Below, in pieces: positions 1 through 8,887 of a DNA stretch of 64,000 nt. Below the pieces are notes generated by a model. The model worked only from the letters and a program-made list of their open reading frames with translations, was not told where the DNA came from and made no database searches. Made by a program: the position numbers and the translations under genes. The stretch spans positions 780,001-844,000 of the forward strand of contig NZ_CP136419.1 of NCBI RefSeq assembly GCF_039233145.1. Direction: 5' to 3'. The stretch is from Moorella humiferrea (GTDB lineage Bacteria > Bacillota > DSM-521 > Neomoorellales > Neomoorellaceae). Numbering within the stretch: the first letter of the stretch is position 1; each line of letters opens with the position of its first letter.

Positions 1-1
1 T

Positions 2-505
2 CCCACTTTAGCGCGAATAGGCAGTTCCCTGTGGCGCTTGATGACCGATACCGTTTCCGGGCTGACGGGCAACTATAGGACGCCATGGAGTATCGGTATT
101 TCAACCGGCGAGGTGGCGGGAAGCGGTGCATTGACCTTCGACCGCAGCGGTAAAATCACCCTGGACACGGATAAATTGACCGCCGCTTTGCAGGCCGACC
201 CCCAGGCCGTGATGGCTATCTTCACCAATGACGGCAAAACCGGGCTGGCAGACAGGCTGGATACATATCTTACCTCCCTTGTCCGTTCGGGGGATGGTCT
301 TATCCCCTCCCGGGAGAAGTCCCTGCAGGACATTATGGACGACATCGACGACCAGATCTCTCGCATGGAAGACCGGCTGGCTATTAAGGAAGAGCAACTA
401 CGGCGGCAATTCACGGCCATGGAGCAGGCCCTGGCGGCTTTGCAGAGCCAGGGCAACTGGCTGGCCGGGCAGATTGCCGGATTGGGGGCCTACCAGAAAA
501 AGTAG
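2..505 (+). CDS. fliD: Flagellar filament cap protein FliD, C-terminal part (cut by window start)
   Basis: The reading frame is already open at base 2, so this is the C-terminal 167 or so residues of a longer protein and the in-window TTG/ATG codons near 38-41 are not its start. The segment has the FliD_C pattern: a GALTFDRSGKITLD-type strand followed by 'LQADPQAVMAIF', then a long amphipathic coiled coil (about residues 100-150 of the visible part) rich in Glu, Arg and Gln. FliD caps the growing flagellum and helps flagellin fold. It lies directly upstream of fliS, the usual fliD-fliS-fliT order. Identification rests on the C-terminal pattern and on context. Confidence 0.8.
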   Translation, partial: PTLARIGSSLWRLMTDTVSGLTGNYRTPWSIGISTGEVAGSGALTFDRSGKITLDTDKLTAALQADPQAVMAIFTNDGKTGLADRLDTYLTSLVRSGDGLIPSREKSLQDIMDDIDDQISRMEDRLAIKEEQLRRQFTAMEQALAALQSQGNWLAGQIAGLGAYQKK

Positions 506-648
506 CGTATAGGTCAACAAATTTACGTTCATAAAACGGAGAGGAAACGGCGATGAAGTGGTGAGGGTGAAGATAAACCCATTAAGCAATGTTTAACTAG
601 GCGAGTTGATGGCTGGAAAATGTTGTAGAACAAATCGAGGTGTAAGCC

Positions 649-1065
649 ATGTCCATTACCGACCCCTATCAGGCTTACCGGCAGAACCAGGTCCAGACTC
701 TATCCCAGGAAAAGCTGGTGCTGATGCTCTACGACGGCGCCCTGCGTTTCTGCCGTCAGGGCCTGGCGGCCATGGAGAAAAAGGATTATGCCGGGGCCAA
801 CGGCAGCCTGTGCCGTGCCCAGGATATTTTGAGCGAGTTGATGGTCAATTTGAATAGAGACGTGGGCGAGATTGCCGACAACCTTTATAAATTATACGAT
901 TTCATGTACCGTCATCTGGTGCAGGCAAACGTGAAAAAGAGCGCAGTTATGGTTCAAGAAGTAATGGACCTGCTGCAGCAGCTGCGCGATACCTGGGAAG
1001 AAGCTACAAGGATATATCATTCCCATGATTATCGAACCCGGGTCGGGATGAATCGGCAGGGTTAA
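649..1065 (+). CDS. fliS: Flagellin export chaperone FliS
   Basis: 138 residues, the usual FliS length. The N-terminus 'DPYQAYRQNQVQT' followed by 'LVLMLYDGALRF' is the classic FliS signature, and the rest is predicted all-helical. FliS binds the C-terminus of unpolymerised flagellin in the cytoplasm and delivers it to the FlhA export gate. The ATG at 649 has a GAGGTG Shine-Dalgarno seven bases upstream. The 143 bases between fliD and fliS hold no gene that I can support. The next gene starts two bases after the stop, so the pair is co-translated. Confidence 0.92.
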   Translation: MSITDPYQAYRQNQVQTLSQEKLVLMLYDGALRFCRQGLAAMEKKDYAGANGSLCRAQDILSELMVNLNRDVGEIADNLYKLYDFMYRHLVQANVKKSAVMVQEVMDLLQQLRDTWEEATRIYHSHDYRTRVGMNRQG

Positions 1066-1067
1066 AA

Positions 1068-1559
1068 ATGGACAAAGAAAAAGAAAAGGCCGCGAAGGAG
1101 CTCCTGCGCGCTTATTTACATGAAATAGAACTGGTGCAGGCGTGGCGGCGTAGTTTGCAGCAGCAGCGTCAATACATACAGACCGGCGCGTGGGAAGCCT
1201 TGAATAACTTTCTGGAAGAGTCGTTATCCATGAGGGTACTGTTGTCCGAGGCACGGCAGACTACCCGGCAGTTGGAAAAAAATCTCGCTTTAGTTGCAGA
1301 AAAAGAAGTTTCGTCATGGGAAAAAATTGAGCTCCTAACGCCGGAAACCCGTTGGGAACTGGCTAGCGCCTCCCGGCATCTGCGGACCCTATGGGAAGAA
1401 TGCCGGGAACTGCAGGAAGCTAATCTGAAAATTATGCAGGAAAACATGGTAAAGATTAAACTAGAGCTGGAACAGGTACAAACAGCCCGACAGATGGCCA
1501 GGGCTTACCGCCGTGAGTATAGAACCGCGGCGCCCCGGTGCCTGGACCGGCGATTATGA
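1068..1559 (+). CDS. FliT/FlgN-like flagellar chaperone candidate
   Basis: 163 residues, almost entirely helical and highly charged (many Glu, Arg, Gln), with no signal peptide or membrane segment. The start follows the fliS stop by two bases. In this position many flagellated bacteria carry fliT, a small helical chaperone for FliD, and FlgN (chaperone for hook-filament junction proteins) has a similar size and composition. I see no family-specific motif, so the chaperone role is inferred from position and coiled-coil character alone. Confidence 0.55.
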   Translation: MDKEKEKAAKELLRAYLHEIELVQAWRRSLQQQRQYIQTGAWEALNNFLEESLSMRVLLSEARQTTRQLEKNLALVAEKEVSSWEKIELLTPETRWELASASRHLRTLWEECRELQEANLKIMQENMVKIKLELEQVQTARQMARAYRREYRTAAPRCLDRRL

Positions 1560-1593
1560 CATAGAGAGAACCTATCATGGGCAGGGGGAGTCG

Positions 1594-1797
1594 ATGGGCG
1601 AACATATAGAGATAACCAAGATATCGAGCCGGGGCCAGGTGGTCATACCTAAAGAGATCCGGGAACACCTGGGTTGGGAGGCAGGGGACCATCTGGCCGT
1701 GGAACTGGATGGAGAAACCGTCATTCTGCGGCGCCTGCAGTTGGAAAGCCTGCGGCCGGAGAGAAGACGGCCGTTGAAGGTAGGTTTAATCAAATAA
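1594..1797 (+). CDS. AbrB/SpoVT-type DNA-binding protein
   Basis: 67 residues starting at ATG 1594 behind CAGGGGGAG. Residues 5-45 form a complete AbrB swapped-hairpin domain: 'TKISSRGQVVIPKEIREHL' followed by a 'GD.L.VELDGETVIL' strand pair. Such proteins are either transition-state regulators or antitoxins. No toxin (PIN or MazF) gene follows, so a stand-alone regulator is more likely. It sits between the filament-cap genes and the c-di-GMP leader of the large flagellar operon. Its frame could be extended upstream into the previous gene, but the clear Shine-Dalgarno supports this start. Confidence 0.8.
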   Translation: MGEHIEITKISSRGQVVIPKEIREHLGWEAGDHLAVELDGETVILRRLQLESLRPERRRPLKVGLIK

Positions 1798-1872
1798 CCT
1801 CGACTGCCGCCATTCTTTGGCCTCATTTTCAGTAATGCGCATTCCTGACAGGATGGTTGTTAGGTCCCACAT
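1786..1872 (-). CDS. Possible 28-residue ORF on the minus strand
   Basis: Weakly supported. On the minus strand a TGGTATAATA extended -10 promoter sequence (about 1894-1903) is followed by an ATG at 1872 and a 28-residue frame containing 'RITENEAKEW'. The frame overlaps the last 12 bases of the AbrB gene, convergently. I recognise no family. The rest of 1798-2050 shows no other coding signal. It could be a decayed gene end or a small protein. Confidence 0.25.
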   Translation of the reverse strand: MWDLTTILSGMRITENEAKEWRQSRLFD

Positions 1873-2051
1873 GCTTCCAAAGGTGGCTATGGCTATATTA
1901 TACCACGGTTGGCCAGCGAAATTTTTAAAGATTGGGAAGCCGTTCCCCAAGGGGGGGCGGTTTATTTTTTTTGGAGGAATTTTACCCAACCTGCAGGAAT
2001 TTGGCAAAACGTGTTGAATTAATATCGAAAATGCCAAGGTAAAATTTTCTT

Positions 2052-2196
2052 ACTCCGGGCGTCAAGGGCAAGCTCCCCGAAAGGGGATGCGCGCAAAGCC
2101 ATGGGTCTAAGGTCCGTGTCGCGCGGGGGTGGCGGTCCGGCAGGGCCTTTAACCTCCGGCGGACGGGCTATGACAGCCAGGCCGCCGTTCCCGGTT
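2052..2196 (+). promoter_or_regulatory. Cyclic di-GMP class I (GEMM) riboswitch aptamer
   Basis: The leader contains the GEMM hallmarks in order: AAGGGCAA, a GC hairpin capped by a GAAA tetraloop (2075-2086), GCGCAAAGCC, GGGTCTAAGG, then after an insert CTATGACAGCCAGGC. A closing helix pairs 2055-2059 (CCGGG) with 2190-2194 (CCCGG). A P3-type helix pairs 2112-2116 (GTCCG) with 2160-2164 (CGGAC) and encloses an extra GC-rich hairpin, so P3 is longer than usual. GEMM riboswitches upstream of flgB operons are established (for example in Clostridioides difficile). Here the aptamer sits 155 bases before flgB and should control the whole fla operon. Confidence 0.8.
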
Positions 2197-2205
2197 TGTG
2201 GAGTT

Positions 2206-2226
2206 GCCCGCCGGACGGGCTTTTCT
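2206..2226 (+). terminator. Riboswitch expression-platform terminator
   Basis: GCCCG (2206-2210) pairs with CGGGC (2216-2220) and is followed by TTTTCTT. Its left arm region (2208-2214) can instead pair with 2156-2162 (CCGGCGG), which lies inside the aptamer next to the P3 strand. An aptamer-dependent switch between antiterminator and terminator is therefore possible. This suggests that ligand binding, by sequestering 2160-2164, favours termination (OFF switch). That polarity is inference. Confidence 0.65.
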
Positions 2227-2350
2227 TATAGGACCAAAGTCCCAGGGGTATTTTAGGCCTAAAGGCCGATACCCATTTTCCCATAGAAATGCTAAAGTGG
2301 TAACCGTTGGAGAAAAATATCGTTTTTCCGGGAAAGAGGGAGAAAAATCC

Positions 2351-2749
2351 GTGTTTATGACGCCGGCCCTGTACGTCCTGGAGAAGGCCCTGGACGCGGC
2401 GACCTTGCGCCAGCGGGTCATCGCCCACAACGTGGCCAACGTTAACACGCCGGGCTTCAAGCGTTCTGACGTTTCCTTTGAAGAAAAGCTCGCCCGGGCT
2501 CTGGGAGTGGAGCCCGGGGTGGAGCTCTACCGCACCCATCCCGGCCACCTGCCGGCGGGAGGGCTGGAGCTTACGCCGGAAGTGGTCCCGGACAACAGCA
2601 CCACCATGCGCCAGGACGGCAACAACGTGGACATCGACCGGGAAATGGTCGACTTGGTCCAGAACAGCTTAAACTTTAACTTTGCCGTCCAGCAGTTGAA
2701 CGGCCGGCTGGCCATGCTGCGCTATGTGATTAACGAAGGGAGGCGGTAA
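2351..2749 (+). CDS. flgB: Flagellar basal-body rod protein FlgB
   Basis: 132 residues, the normal FlgB length, with the rod signature 'RQRVIAHNVANVNTPGFKRSDVSFEEKL' type N-terminus and a C-terminal helix 'NSLNFNFAVQQLNGRLAMLRYVINEGR'. It is a proximal rod subunit. The start chosen is GTG 2351, eight bases after GAGGGAG; ATG 2357 is an alternative. A longer in-frame extension upstream would run into the riboswitch terminator and is rejected. It is the first gene of the c-di-GMP-controlled operon, and flgC follows after two bases. Confidence 0.93.
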   Translation: MFMTPALYVLEKALDAATLRQRVIAHNVANVNTPGFKRSDVSFEEKLARALGVEPGVELYRTHPGHLPAGGLELTPEVVPDNSTTMRQDGNNVDIDREMVDLVQNSLNFNFAVQQLNGRLAMLRYVINEGRR

Positions 2750-2751
2750 GG

Positions 2752-3177
2752 GTGGAATTATTGCCGGCCCTGGCTATCAGCGCTTCCGGTTTGACGGCCG
2801 AGCGCCTGCGCCTGGATATTATTGCCAACAACCTGGCCAATATCAATACCACCAGGACACCTCGGGGCGGTCCCTACCGGCGGCAGGTGCCTGTTTTTGC
2901 AGAAAAGCTCCAGGAAGCCCTGAAACCTGCGGGCGCCCAATTTAAAGGGGCCGGGGTGGAGGTGGCCGCCATCGTGGAGGACAACACCCCGCCGCGCCGG
3001 GTGTACGATCCCTCCCACCCGGACGCCGGTCCCGACGGCTATGTGGCCCTGCCCAATATCAACGTCGTCAACGAAATGGTGGACATGATCACCGCCACCC
3101 GGGCCTATGAAGCCAACGTCACCGTTTTGAATGCGGCCAAAGCCATGACCCTGAAGGCCCTGGAGATCGGGCGTTAG
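2752..3177 (+). CDS. flgC: Flagellar basal-body rod protein FlgC
   Basis: 141 residues starting at GTG 2752, two bases after flgB. It has the rod/hook N-terminal motif 'RLRLDIIANNLANINTTRTPRGGPYRRQ' and the FlgC C-terminus 'NVVNEMVDMITATRAYEANVTVLNAAKAM'. Proximal rod subunit, exported by the flagellar type III apparatus without a cleaved signal. It is followed by fliE, the rod-MS ring adapter. Confidence 0.95.
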   Translation: MELLPALAISASGLTAERLRLDIIANNLANINTTRTPRGGPYRRQVPVFAEKLQEALKPAGAQFKGAGVEVAAIVEDNTPPRRVYDPSHPDAGPDGYVALPNINVVNEMVDMITATRAYEANVTVLNAAKAMTLKALEIGR

Positions 3178-3251
3178 AGACATGCATTAGCTATCGATGA
3201 ATCCTTCAGCCTGCCAGAAAACAGGATGTAACTTTCAGGAGGAAGAACATT

Positions 3252-3560
3252 ATGCTCCTTGCACCCACATCCCTTTTAACACCGGCGCCGCTGCAGGAGA
3301 TAGGGCGCAGTACGGCGCAACAAAATACGGCAGCGCCGGCAGAGAGCTTCGGCGCACTCCTCAAAGAAAAGCTGAACGAAATAAGCGCCCTGCAGCAGCA
3401 GGCCGATGTCCTCACCCAGGAGTACCTGGCCGGCCGTGTGGAAGACGTGCACGAGGTCATGCTGGCTCTGGAACAGGCCAATCTCTCCCTGCAACTGGCC
3501 GTTCAGGTGCGCAATAAGGTCGTGGAGGCCTACCAGGAAATTTCCCGCATGCAGTTCTAA
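3252..3560 (+). CDS. fliE: Flagellar hook-basal body protein FliE
   Basis: 102 residues. The C-terminal half has the FliE signature 'VHEVMLALEQANLSLQLAVQVRNKVVEAYQEISRMQF'. FliE joins the MS ring (FliF) to the rod and is exported early. ATG 3252 follows a CAGGAGGAAGAACATT ribosome site. The 108 bases between fliE and fliF contain no gene. Confidence 0.95.
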   Translation: MLLAPTSLLTPAPLQEIGRSTAQQNTAAPAESFGALLKEKLNEISALQQQADVLTQEYLAGRVEDVHEVMLALEQANLSLQLAVQVRNKVVEAYQEISRMQF

Positions 3561-3668
3561 AGCGCGCCGTCGACATGATGGGTGAAAGCCGAAGGTGGGG
3601 AGGCATATTGCTCTGGCGGCAATAGTAATTATGATTAGCATTAGATTCAGGCTTACCGGGAGCGGGCA

Positions 3669-5261
3669 ATGAAGTACGGACAGATTCTCACCAAGTTGAA
3701 AAATTTCTGGCAGGGCTTAACTCCCGGGCGGCGCTCGGCCCTGGTGGCCGTGACGTTGGCCGTCCTGCTGGGCGGCGCTTTTTTAATCCAGTGGCTCTTA
3801 AAACCCCAGTACGCGCCCCTGTTCACCAATCTGCAGCAGAGCGACGCGGCGGCCGTCGTGGAAAAATTGAAGGAAATGAAGGTGCCCTACCAGCTGGCCG
3901 GGGAAGGGACCACCATCCTGGTACCCAAGGAGCAAATCTATCAACTACGGTTGGACCTGGCCAGCGCCGGGGTATTAAACAGCGGCCGGGGCTTTGAGCT
4001 TTTCGACGAAAACAAACTGGGAATGACCGATTTTGAACGCAACCTGGACTACCAGCGCGCCCTGCAGGAGGAGCTGCGGCGTACCATCGTCTCCCTGGAC
4101 GAGGTAGAAGACGCCCGGGTGCACCTGGTGATCCCTCAGCCCAGTGTCTTCCTCCAGGAACAGCAGCCCCCCTCGGCGGCTATAATGTTGAAGCTCAAAC
4201 CCCTGTCCCGCTTAAAACCGGAACAGGTCAAAGGCATCATGGAGCTGGTGGCGGCCAGCGTGGCCGGCCTGAAGCTGGAGAACATCCGCGTCATCGATAT
4301 GTACGGCAACGTTCTGAGTGAGGGGCTGGCGGGGGATGAGAACGCCCCTGCGGGCCGCATCCGGCAGAATCAAATGGAACTCAAACGGCAGTTCGAGCGT
4401 GACCTGGAACAGCGGCTGCAGGCCGTATTGAGCCAGATCCTGGGCCCAGGCAAGGCTGTGGCCATGGTCACCGCCGATTTGAACTTTGACCAGCAGGAAA
4501 TCAAGCAGACGGTTTGGGGCAAGGAAGGCGCCCTGCGGAGCGAGCAGGTCAAAACCGAAACCGGCACCGCCGGAGGCGGTGCAGCGGGGGCGGCGGGGAC
4601 GCCGGCCAACACCCAGCCCCCCGTATACCAGGCGGTAAACCCGGCCGCGGGCAATTACAACAACTCCGATACCATCCGCAACTATGAGCTGGATCAGACG
4701 GAAACCCATACTATCGTCGCGCCCGGCCAGGTGCGGCGCCTTTCCACGGCGGTGGCCGTTGACGGGGCTGTCACTCCCGCCTTGAGAACCCAGATCCAGA
4801 ACATTGTCGCCGCAGCCATCGGCTTCGACCCAGCTCGGGGCGATCAGATCAACGTAGAGTCCCTTCCCTTTGATAACTCCATGCAGCAGCAGATGGCGGC
4901 GGAAATGGAGGCCCAGCAGCAGCGCCAGCAGCAGCTCCGCCGGTACTTGATGTGGGGTGGCGCCGGACTGGGAGGGCTACTCCTTCTGCTCCTCCTCCTT
5001 ATCGTCATCCTGCGGCGCCGGCGGCGGGCGGCGGTGCCGGCCATCCTGCCGGAACGTATGTTAGGAGAGAAGCCGAAGGCCGGCATGGAGGCCGCTGCGC
5101 CGGTGGCGCCCCTGATGGTAGAACCGGTGGAGCCGGTGGACGTAGAAAAGGTGCGCCAGGAGGCGGAACGCAAGGCTAAGATGGACCGCCTGCGGGACAT
5201 CATCCGCCAGCGCCCGGAGGACGCGGCGCTGCTTATCAGGGCCTGGCTGTCCGAAGATTAG
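3669..5261 (+). CDS. fliF: Flagellar MS-ring protein FliF
   Basis: 530 residues. One membrane helix lies near the N-terminus (about residues 22-44) and a second near the C-terminus (about 428-446, Leu-rich then RRRRR). Between them is the periplasmic ring-building region with 'APLFTNLQQSDAAAVVEKLKEMKVPYQL' and 'DYQRALQEELRRTI'. FliF forms the membrane ring on which rod, switch and export gate assemble. The C-terminal cytoplasmic tail should bind FliG, the next gene. A Gly/Ala-rich stretch near residue 300 matches the variable linker of the family. Confidence 0.96.
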   Translation: MKYGQILTKLKNFWQGLTPGRRSALVAVTLAVLLGGAFLIQWLLKPQYAPLFTNLQQSDAAAVVEKLKEMKVPYQLAGEGTTILVPKEQIYQLRLDLASAGVLNSGRGFELFDENKLGMTDFERNLDYQRALQEELRRTIVSLDEVEDARVHLVIPQPSVFLQEQQPPSAAIMLKLKPLSRLKPEQVKGIMELVAASVAGLKLENIRVIDMYGNVLSEGLAGDENAPAGRIRQNQMELKRQFERDLEQRLQAVLSQILGPGKAVAMVTADLNFDQQEIKQTVWGKEGALRSEQVKTETGTAGGGAAGAAGTPANTQPPVYQAVNPAAGNYNNSDTIRNYELDQTETHTIVAPGQVRRLSTAVAVDGAVTPALRTQIQNIVAAAIGFDPARGDQINVESLPFDNSMQQQMAAEMEAQQQRQQQLRRYLMWGGAGLGGLLLLLLLLIVILRRRRRAAVPAILPERMLGEKPKAGMEAAAPVAPLMVEPVEPVDVEKVRQEAERKAKMDRLRDIIRQRPEDAALLIRAWLSED

Positions 5262-5273
5262 AGGTGGGCATGA

Positions 5274-6284
5274 GTGGCGAGGCAGAAACCCCTTTCGGGC
5301 TTAGAAAAGGCGGCAATTTTCTTGATCGCCGTAGGGCCGGAGCTCTCTTCCCTGATATTAAAGCAGATGGGTCAGGAGGACATAGAGCGCATCACCTACC
5401 AGATTGCCAACACGACCTCCATCGACCCCGATACCATGCAGCAGATCGTGGACGAATTCCTGCAACTTAACGACGCCCAGATGTTTATCCTCCAGGGCGG
5501 CCTGAAGTATGCCCGTGAGGTGCTGGAAAAGACCCTGGGACCGGCCCGGGCGACGGAAATCATTAAAAAGCTGCTGGCTACGTCCAAAATACGCCCCTTC
5601 AACATGATCCGCAAGGCCGATCCCAAACAGCTAGTTAACTTCATCTACAACGAGCATCCCCAGACCATCGCCCTTATCCTTTCCTACCTAGAACCCGAGC
5701 AGGCGGCGGTGGTCCTGGGCGCCCTGCCGGACAAGATCCAGGCCGACGTGGCCAAAAGGATTGCCCTGATGGAGCGGGCCTCTCCGGAAACCCTGCGGGA
5801 GCTGGAGAGTATCATGGAACAGCGGCTGTCCTCCCTGGTGGATCAGGATTTCGCCGTTGCCGGTGGCGTCAAGAGCCTGGTGGACATCCTGAACCGGGCC
5901 GACCGCAGCACCGAGCGGACCATCCTGGAAGCTCTGGAGCAGGATGACCCTGAACTGGCCGACGAGATCCGCAAGCGCATGTTTGTCTTTGAAGACATCC
6001 TGACCCTGGACGACAATTCCATCCGCCGGGTCCTCAGGGAAGTCGATCTCAAAGACCTGGCCCTGGCCCTCAAGGCGGCCAGCGAAGAAGTGGCCAACCG
6101 CATTTACCGCAACCTTTCCAAGCGGGCCGGGGAAATGCTCCGGGAGGACATCGAGTACATGGGACCGGCAAGGTTGCGTGACGTGGAAGAAGCCCAGCAG
6201 CGCATCGTCCAGATCATCCGTCGCTTAGACGAAGCCGGCGAGATCATCATCGCCCGGGGTGGTGAGGATGCCATTGTGGTCTAG
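5274..6284 (+). CDS. fliG: Flagellar motor switch protein FliG
   Basis: 336 residues starting at GTG 5274, with AGGTGGG upstream. It carries the middle-domain EHPQTIA motif ('YNEHPQTIALILSYL') and the C-terminal torque helix with alternating charges ('DDNSIRRVLREVDLKDL') that contacts MotA. It couples FliF to FliM and generates torque at the cytoplasmic face. An overlapping short frame starting at ATG 5264 has no family match. The gene end overlaps fliH. Confidence 0.96.
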   Translation: MARQKPLSGLEKAAIFLIAVGPELSSLILKQMGQEDIERITYQIANTTSIDPDTMQQIVDEFLQLNDAQMFILQGGLKYAREVLEKTLGPARATEIIKKLLATSKIRPFNMIRKADPKQLVNFIYNEHPQTIALILSYLEPEQAAVVLGALPDKIQADVAKRIALMERASPETLRELESIMEQRLSSLVDQDFAVAGGVKSLVDILNRADRSTERTILEALEQDDPELADEIRKRMFVFEDILTLDDNSIRRVLREVDLKDLALALKAASEEVANRIYRNLSKRAGEMLREDIEYMGPARLRDVEEAQQRIVQIIRRLDEAGEIIIARGGEDAIVV

Positions 6285-7092
6285 GGTGTTGAAAAAGGCC
6301 GGGCCGGGCCGCGGGGAAAGGGTGATACCCCTGCGCCCCCTGGCGGCCGTATCTTTAGACGACGCCGGCGGGGGAGAGCCGAAGCCGGCAGGGGAAGGGG
6401 CCGCCGCTGAGGCGGAAGAACGGGAAACGGCCGCCCTTAAAAAAGCGGAGGCCATCCTGGAGGAGGCGCGGCGGGAGGCCCGGGCCATTAAAGAAGCGGC
6501 CGAAGCCGCAAGGCTTAAGGTCCTGGAGGAAGCCCGCGCTGCCGGGGAAGAAAGGGGTTACCGGGAAGGCCTCTCACGGGCTGAGGCGGAGGCAGCGGCC
6601 ATCCGCCAGGAGGCGGCAGCCGACCGGGAAGCCGCCCGCCGGGTTCTGGCCGAAGCGCGGCAGGCCTATAAGGAGATCCTTGAAGGGGCCGAAGGCGACA
6701 TCGTCGACCTGGCCCTGGCCGTCGCCGCCAAGATCCTGGGCCGGGAGGTGGAACAGCGGCCGGAAGCGGTGGTGGAAACGGCCCGCCGGGCCGTCCGCCA
6801 GGTGGCCGAGGGCCAGAATTACATAGTTTATGCCGCCCCGGAGGTAGCCGAACACCTTCGCCGTTACCGCGACGAACTTTTAAGGGAGGCGGCGCCGGGG
6901 GCGCGGCTGCAGGTCATCGCCGACCCGTCCTTTAAGGCCGGGGGGTGCCGTGTAGAGACGGAAAACGGCTTTATCGACGCCGGCTTTGCCAATCAACTGG
7001 AAGAGCTGAAAAAAATCTTTCGCGCCCAGCGTGAGGGAGCGGAAGCGCCCCCCGGGGCAAAGGATACCACCGTGGAGGGAGGCGAGCCGTGA
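6268..7092 (+). CDS. fliH: Flagellar assembly protein FliH
   Basis: 274 residues from ATG 6268, preceded by GGGGTGGTGAGG and overlapping the end of fliG; GTG 6259 is an alternative. The central region is an Ala/Glu/Arg-rich coiled coil, and the C-terminus has the V-ATPase-E-like fold pattern '[18 protein letters not shown]' and '[16 protein letters not shown]'. FliH holds and regulates the export ATPase FliI, encoded next. Confidence 0.92.
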   Translation: MPLWSRVLKKAGPGRGERVIPLRPLAAVSLDDAGGGEPKPAGEGAAAEAEERETAALKKAEAILEEARREARAIKEAAEAARLKVLEEARAAGEERGYREGLSRAEAEAAAIRQEAAADREAARRVLAEARQAYKEILEGAEGDIVDLALAVAAKILGREVEQRPEAVVETARRAVRQVAEGQNYIVYAAPEVAEHLRRYRDELLREAAPGARLQVIADPSFKAGGCRVETENGFIDAGFANQLEELKKIFRAQREGAEAPPGAKDTTVEGGEP

Positions 7093-8411
7093 GGCCGGCC
7101 GTAGACCTCACCCCCTACCGCAGGCTTTTAGCGACGGCCGACCTCTGGCGCCGGGGCGGCAAAGTCACCAGGGTGACCGGGCTGACCATCGAGGTGCGGG
7201 GACTTAAGGCCGCTATAGGTGAGCTGTGCCACATTTACAACAACGGCGCGGCTCCCGTCGCGGCCGAGGTGGTGGGTTTTAGGGAAGAGGTAACCCTCCT
7301 CATGCCCCTGGGGGAACTGGAAGGCATCGGCCCCGGGTGCCGGGTAATAGCCGCCGGTCACGGGCACCTGATACCCGTGGGGCGGGAGCTCATGGGAAGG
7401 ATCCTGGACGGCCTGGGGCGCCCCATGGACGGGCTGCCCCTTAAGGCGGAAGCCCTGCGGCCGGTCAACAACGTGCCGCCCAATCCTTTAGAGCGGCGGC
7501 GCATCAAGGAGGTCCTGGCCACCGGGATCAAGGCCATCGATGGCCTCCTCACCTGCGGCTGCGGCCAGCGGGTGGGCATTTTCGCCGGCAGCGGCGTGGG
7601 CAAAAGCACCCTGCTGGGGATGATCGCCCGCCACAGCACCGCCGACATCAACGTTATCGCCCTCATCGGCGAGCGGGGTAGAGAGGTGCGGGACTTTATC
7701 GAAGGCGACCTGGGTGAGGATGGTCTGGCCCGTTCCGTGGTGGTGGTCGCCACCTCCGACCGCCCGGCCCTGGTGCGCATAAAGGGGGCCTTTACGGCGA
7801 CGGCCATCGCCGAATATTTCCGCGACGAGGGGAAGAACGTCCTTTTAATGATGGACTCCCTCACCCGTTTTGCCATCGCCCAGCGGGAGGTGGGATTGGC
7901 CATCGGCGAGCCGCCTGCTACCCGGGGATATACCCCTTCCGTCTTCGCCGCCCTCCCGCGATTGGTGGAAAGGGCCGGCACCGCCGCCCGGGGCTCCATC
8001 ACCGGATTGTACACTGTGCTGGTGGAAGGGGACGACATGAATGAACCGGTGGCCGACACCGTGCGGGGGCTTTTAGACGGGCACATCGTCCTTTCCCGCA
8101 GGCTGGCGGCGGAAAACCACTACCCGGCCATCGACGTCTTGCAGAGCGTCAGCCGTCTCATGCCGGAGATAACTTCCCGGGAACATCAAAAGAAGGCCGG
8201 TCTCTTACGGGAGTTGCTGGCCGCCTACCGGGAAGCCGAGGATCTGATTGAGATTGGCGCCTATCAGCAGGGCTCCAATCCCAGGGTCGATGCAGCACTA
8301 AAGCATTACGAAGCCATCCAATCCTTCCTGCGCCAGGACGTGGAGGAATTTTACGACTTCGATACCGTCCTGGCCGGACTGGCATCTATTTTCAGCAACG
8401 GGGGCGCGTAA
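7089..8411 (+). CDS. fliI: Flagellum-specific ATPase FliI
   Basis: 440 residues, start GTG 7089 overlapping the fliH stop (GTGA). Walker A 'GSGVGKST' lies near residue 168, followed by '[20 protein letters not shown]', Walker B '[12 protein letters not shown]' and the '[12 protein letters not shown]' loop. These identify the type III export ATPase rather than F1 alpha/beta. It energises unfolding and delivery of flagellar substrates at the cytoplasmic export gate. Confidence 0.97.
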   Translation: MRPAVDLTPYRRLLATADLWRRGGKVTRVTGLTIEVRGLKAAIGELCHIYNNGAAPVAAEVVGFREEVTLLMPLGELEGIGPGCRVIAAGHGHLIPVGRELMGRILDGLGRPMDGLPLKAEALRPVNNVPPNPLERRRIKEVLATGIKAIDGLLTCGCGQRVGIFAGSGVGKSTLLGMIARHSTADINVIALIGERGREVRDFIEGDLGEDGLARSVVVVATSDRPALVRIKGAFTATAIAEYFRDEGKNVLLMMDSLTRFAIAQREVGLAIGEPPATRGYTPSVFAALPRLVERAGTAARGSITGLYTVLVEGDDMNEPVADTVRGLLDGHIVLSRRLAAENHYPAIDVLQSVSRLMPEITSREHQKKAGLLRELLAAYREAEDLIEIGAYQQGSNPRVDAALKHYEAIQSFLRQDVEEFYDFDTVLAGLASIFSNGGA

Positions 8412-8413
8412 CA

Positions 8414-8848
8414 TTGGCCGGATTTCGCTTTTCCCTGGAGAAGGTGCGCAGCTACAAGGCATCCCTGGAGGAACAGCTTAAAATGCAGCTGGCCGCGGCC
8501 CGCCGCCGCCAGGAAGAAGAAGAAGGAAGACTGGCGTATTACCGGCAACTGCGGAACTGCCGTGAAGCCCCCTGGGGAGAACTGAGGGCGGACGATTTGC
8601 TCCAGGAAGCGGCGCTGTTGGAAGCCCTGGACGGCCGCATCCTTCACCAGGAGGAGAAGGTGGCCCGGGCCCGTCTGTCGGTGGAGGAGAAGCGCGACTG
8701 CGTACAGACGGTGATGCGGGAGAGGAAGGTTTTGGACCGCCTGCGCGACCGCCAACTGGCCGCCTATCTCTACGAGCAGGCCCGAGAGGAACAAAAACAG
8801 ATTGATGACGCGGCGGCCGTACGCTTCCAGAGCTGTTTCGGCAAATAA
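8414..8848 (+). CDS. fliJ: Flagellar export protein FliJ
   Basis: 144 residues, TTG start three bases after fliI. It is entirely a charged coiled coil with the FliJ opening 'FRFSLEKVRSYKASLEEQLKMQLA'. FliJ is the central stalk of the FliI hexamer and links it to FlhA. Size and position between fliI and fliK are typical. Confidence 0.88.
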   Translation: MAGFRFSLEKVRSYKASLEEQLKMQLAAARRRQEEEEGRLAYYRQLRNCREAPWGELRADDLLQEAALLEALDGRILHQEEKVARARLSVEEKRDCVQTVMRERKVLDRLRDRQLAAYLYEQAREEQKQIDDAAAVRFQSCFGK

Positions 8849-8887
8849 ACCTTTTCAATAAATATATCGTCAGGAGGAGGTGACAAA

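Noticed and set aside
38-46. TTG/ATG at 38-41 as the start of a short gene
   Set aside because: The frame is open to the window edge and encodes the C-terminal domain of FliD.
1817-2037. Plus and minus frames of 66-83 residues between the AbrB gene and the riboswitch
   Set aside because: Low-complexity, no family pattern, no ribosome sites; only the short minus-strand tail with an extended -10 is kept as a weak call.
2265-2272. GCCGATAC as a sigma-28 -10 element before flgB
   Set aside because: No TAAA-type -35 lies at the required distance, and the site is downstream of the riboswitch terminator.
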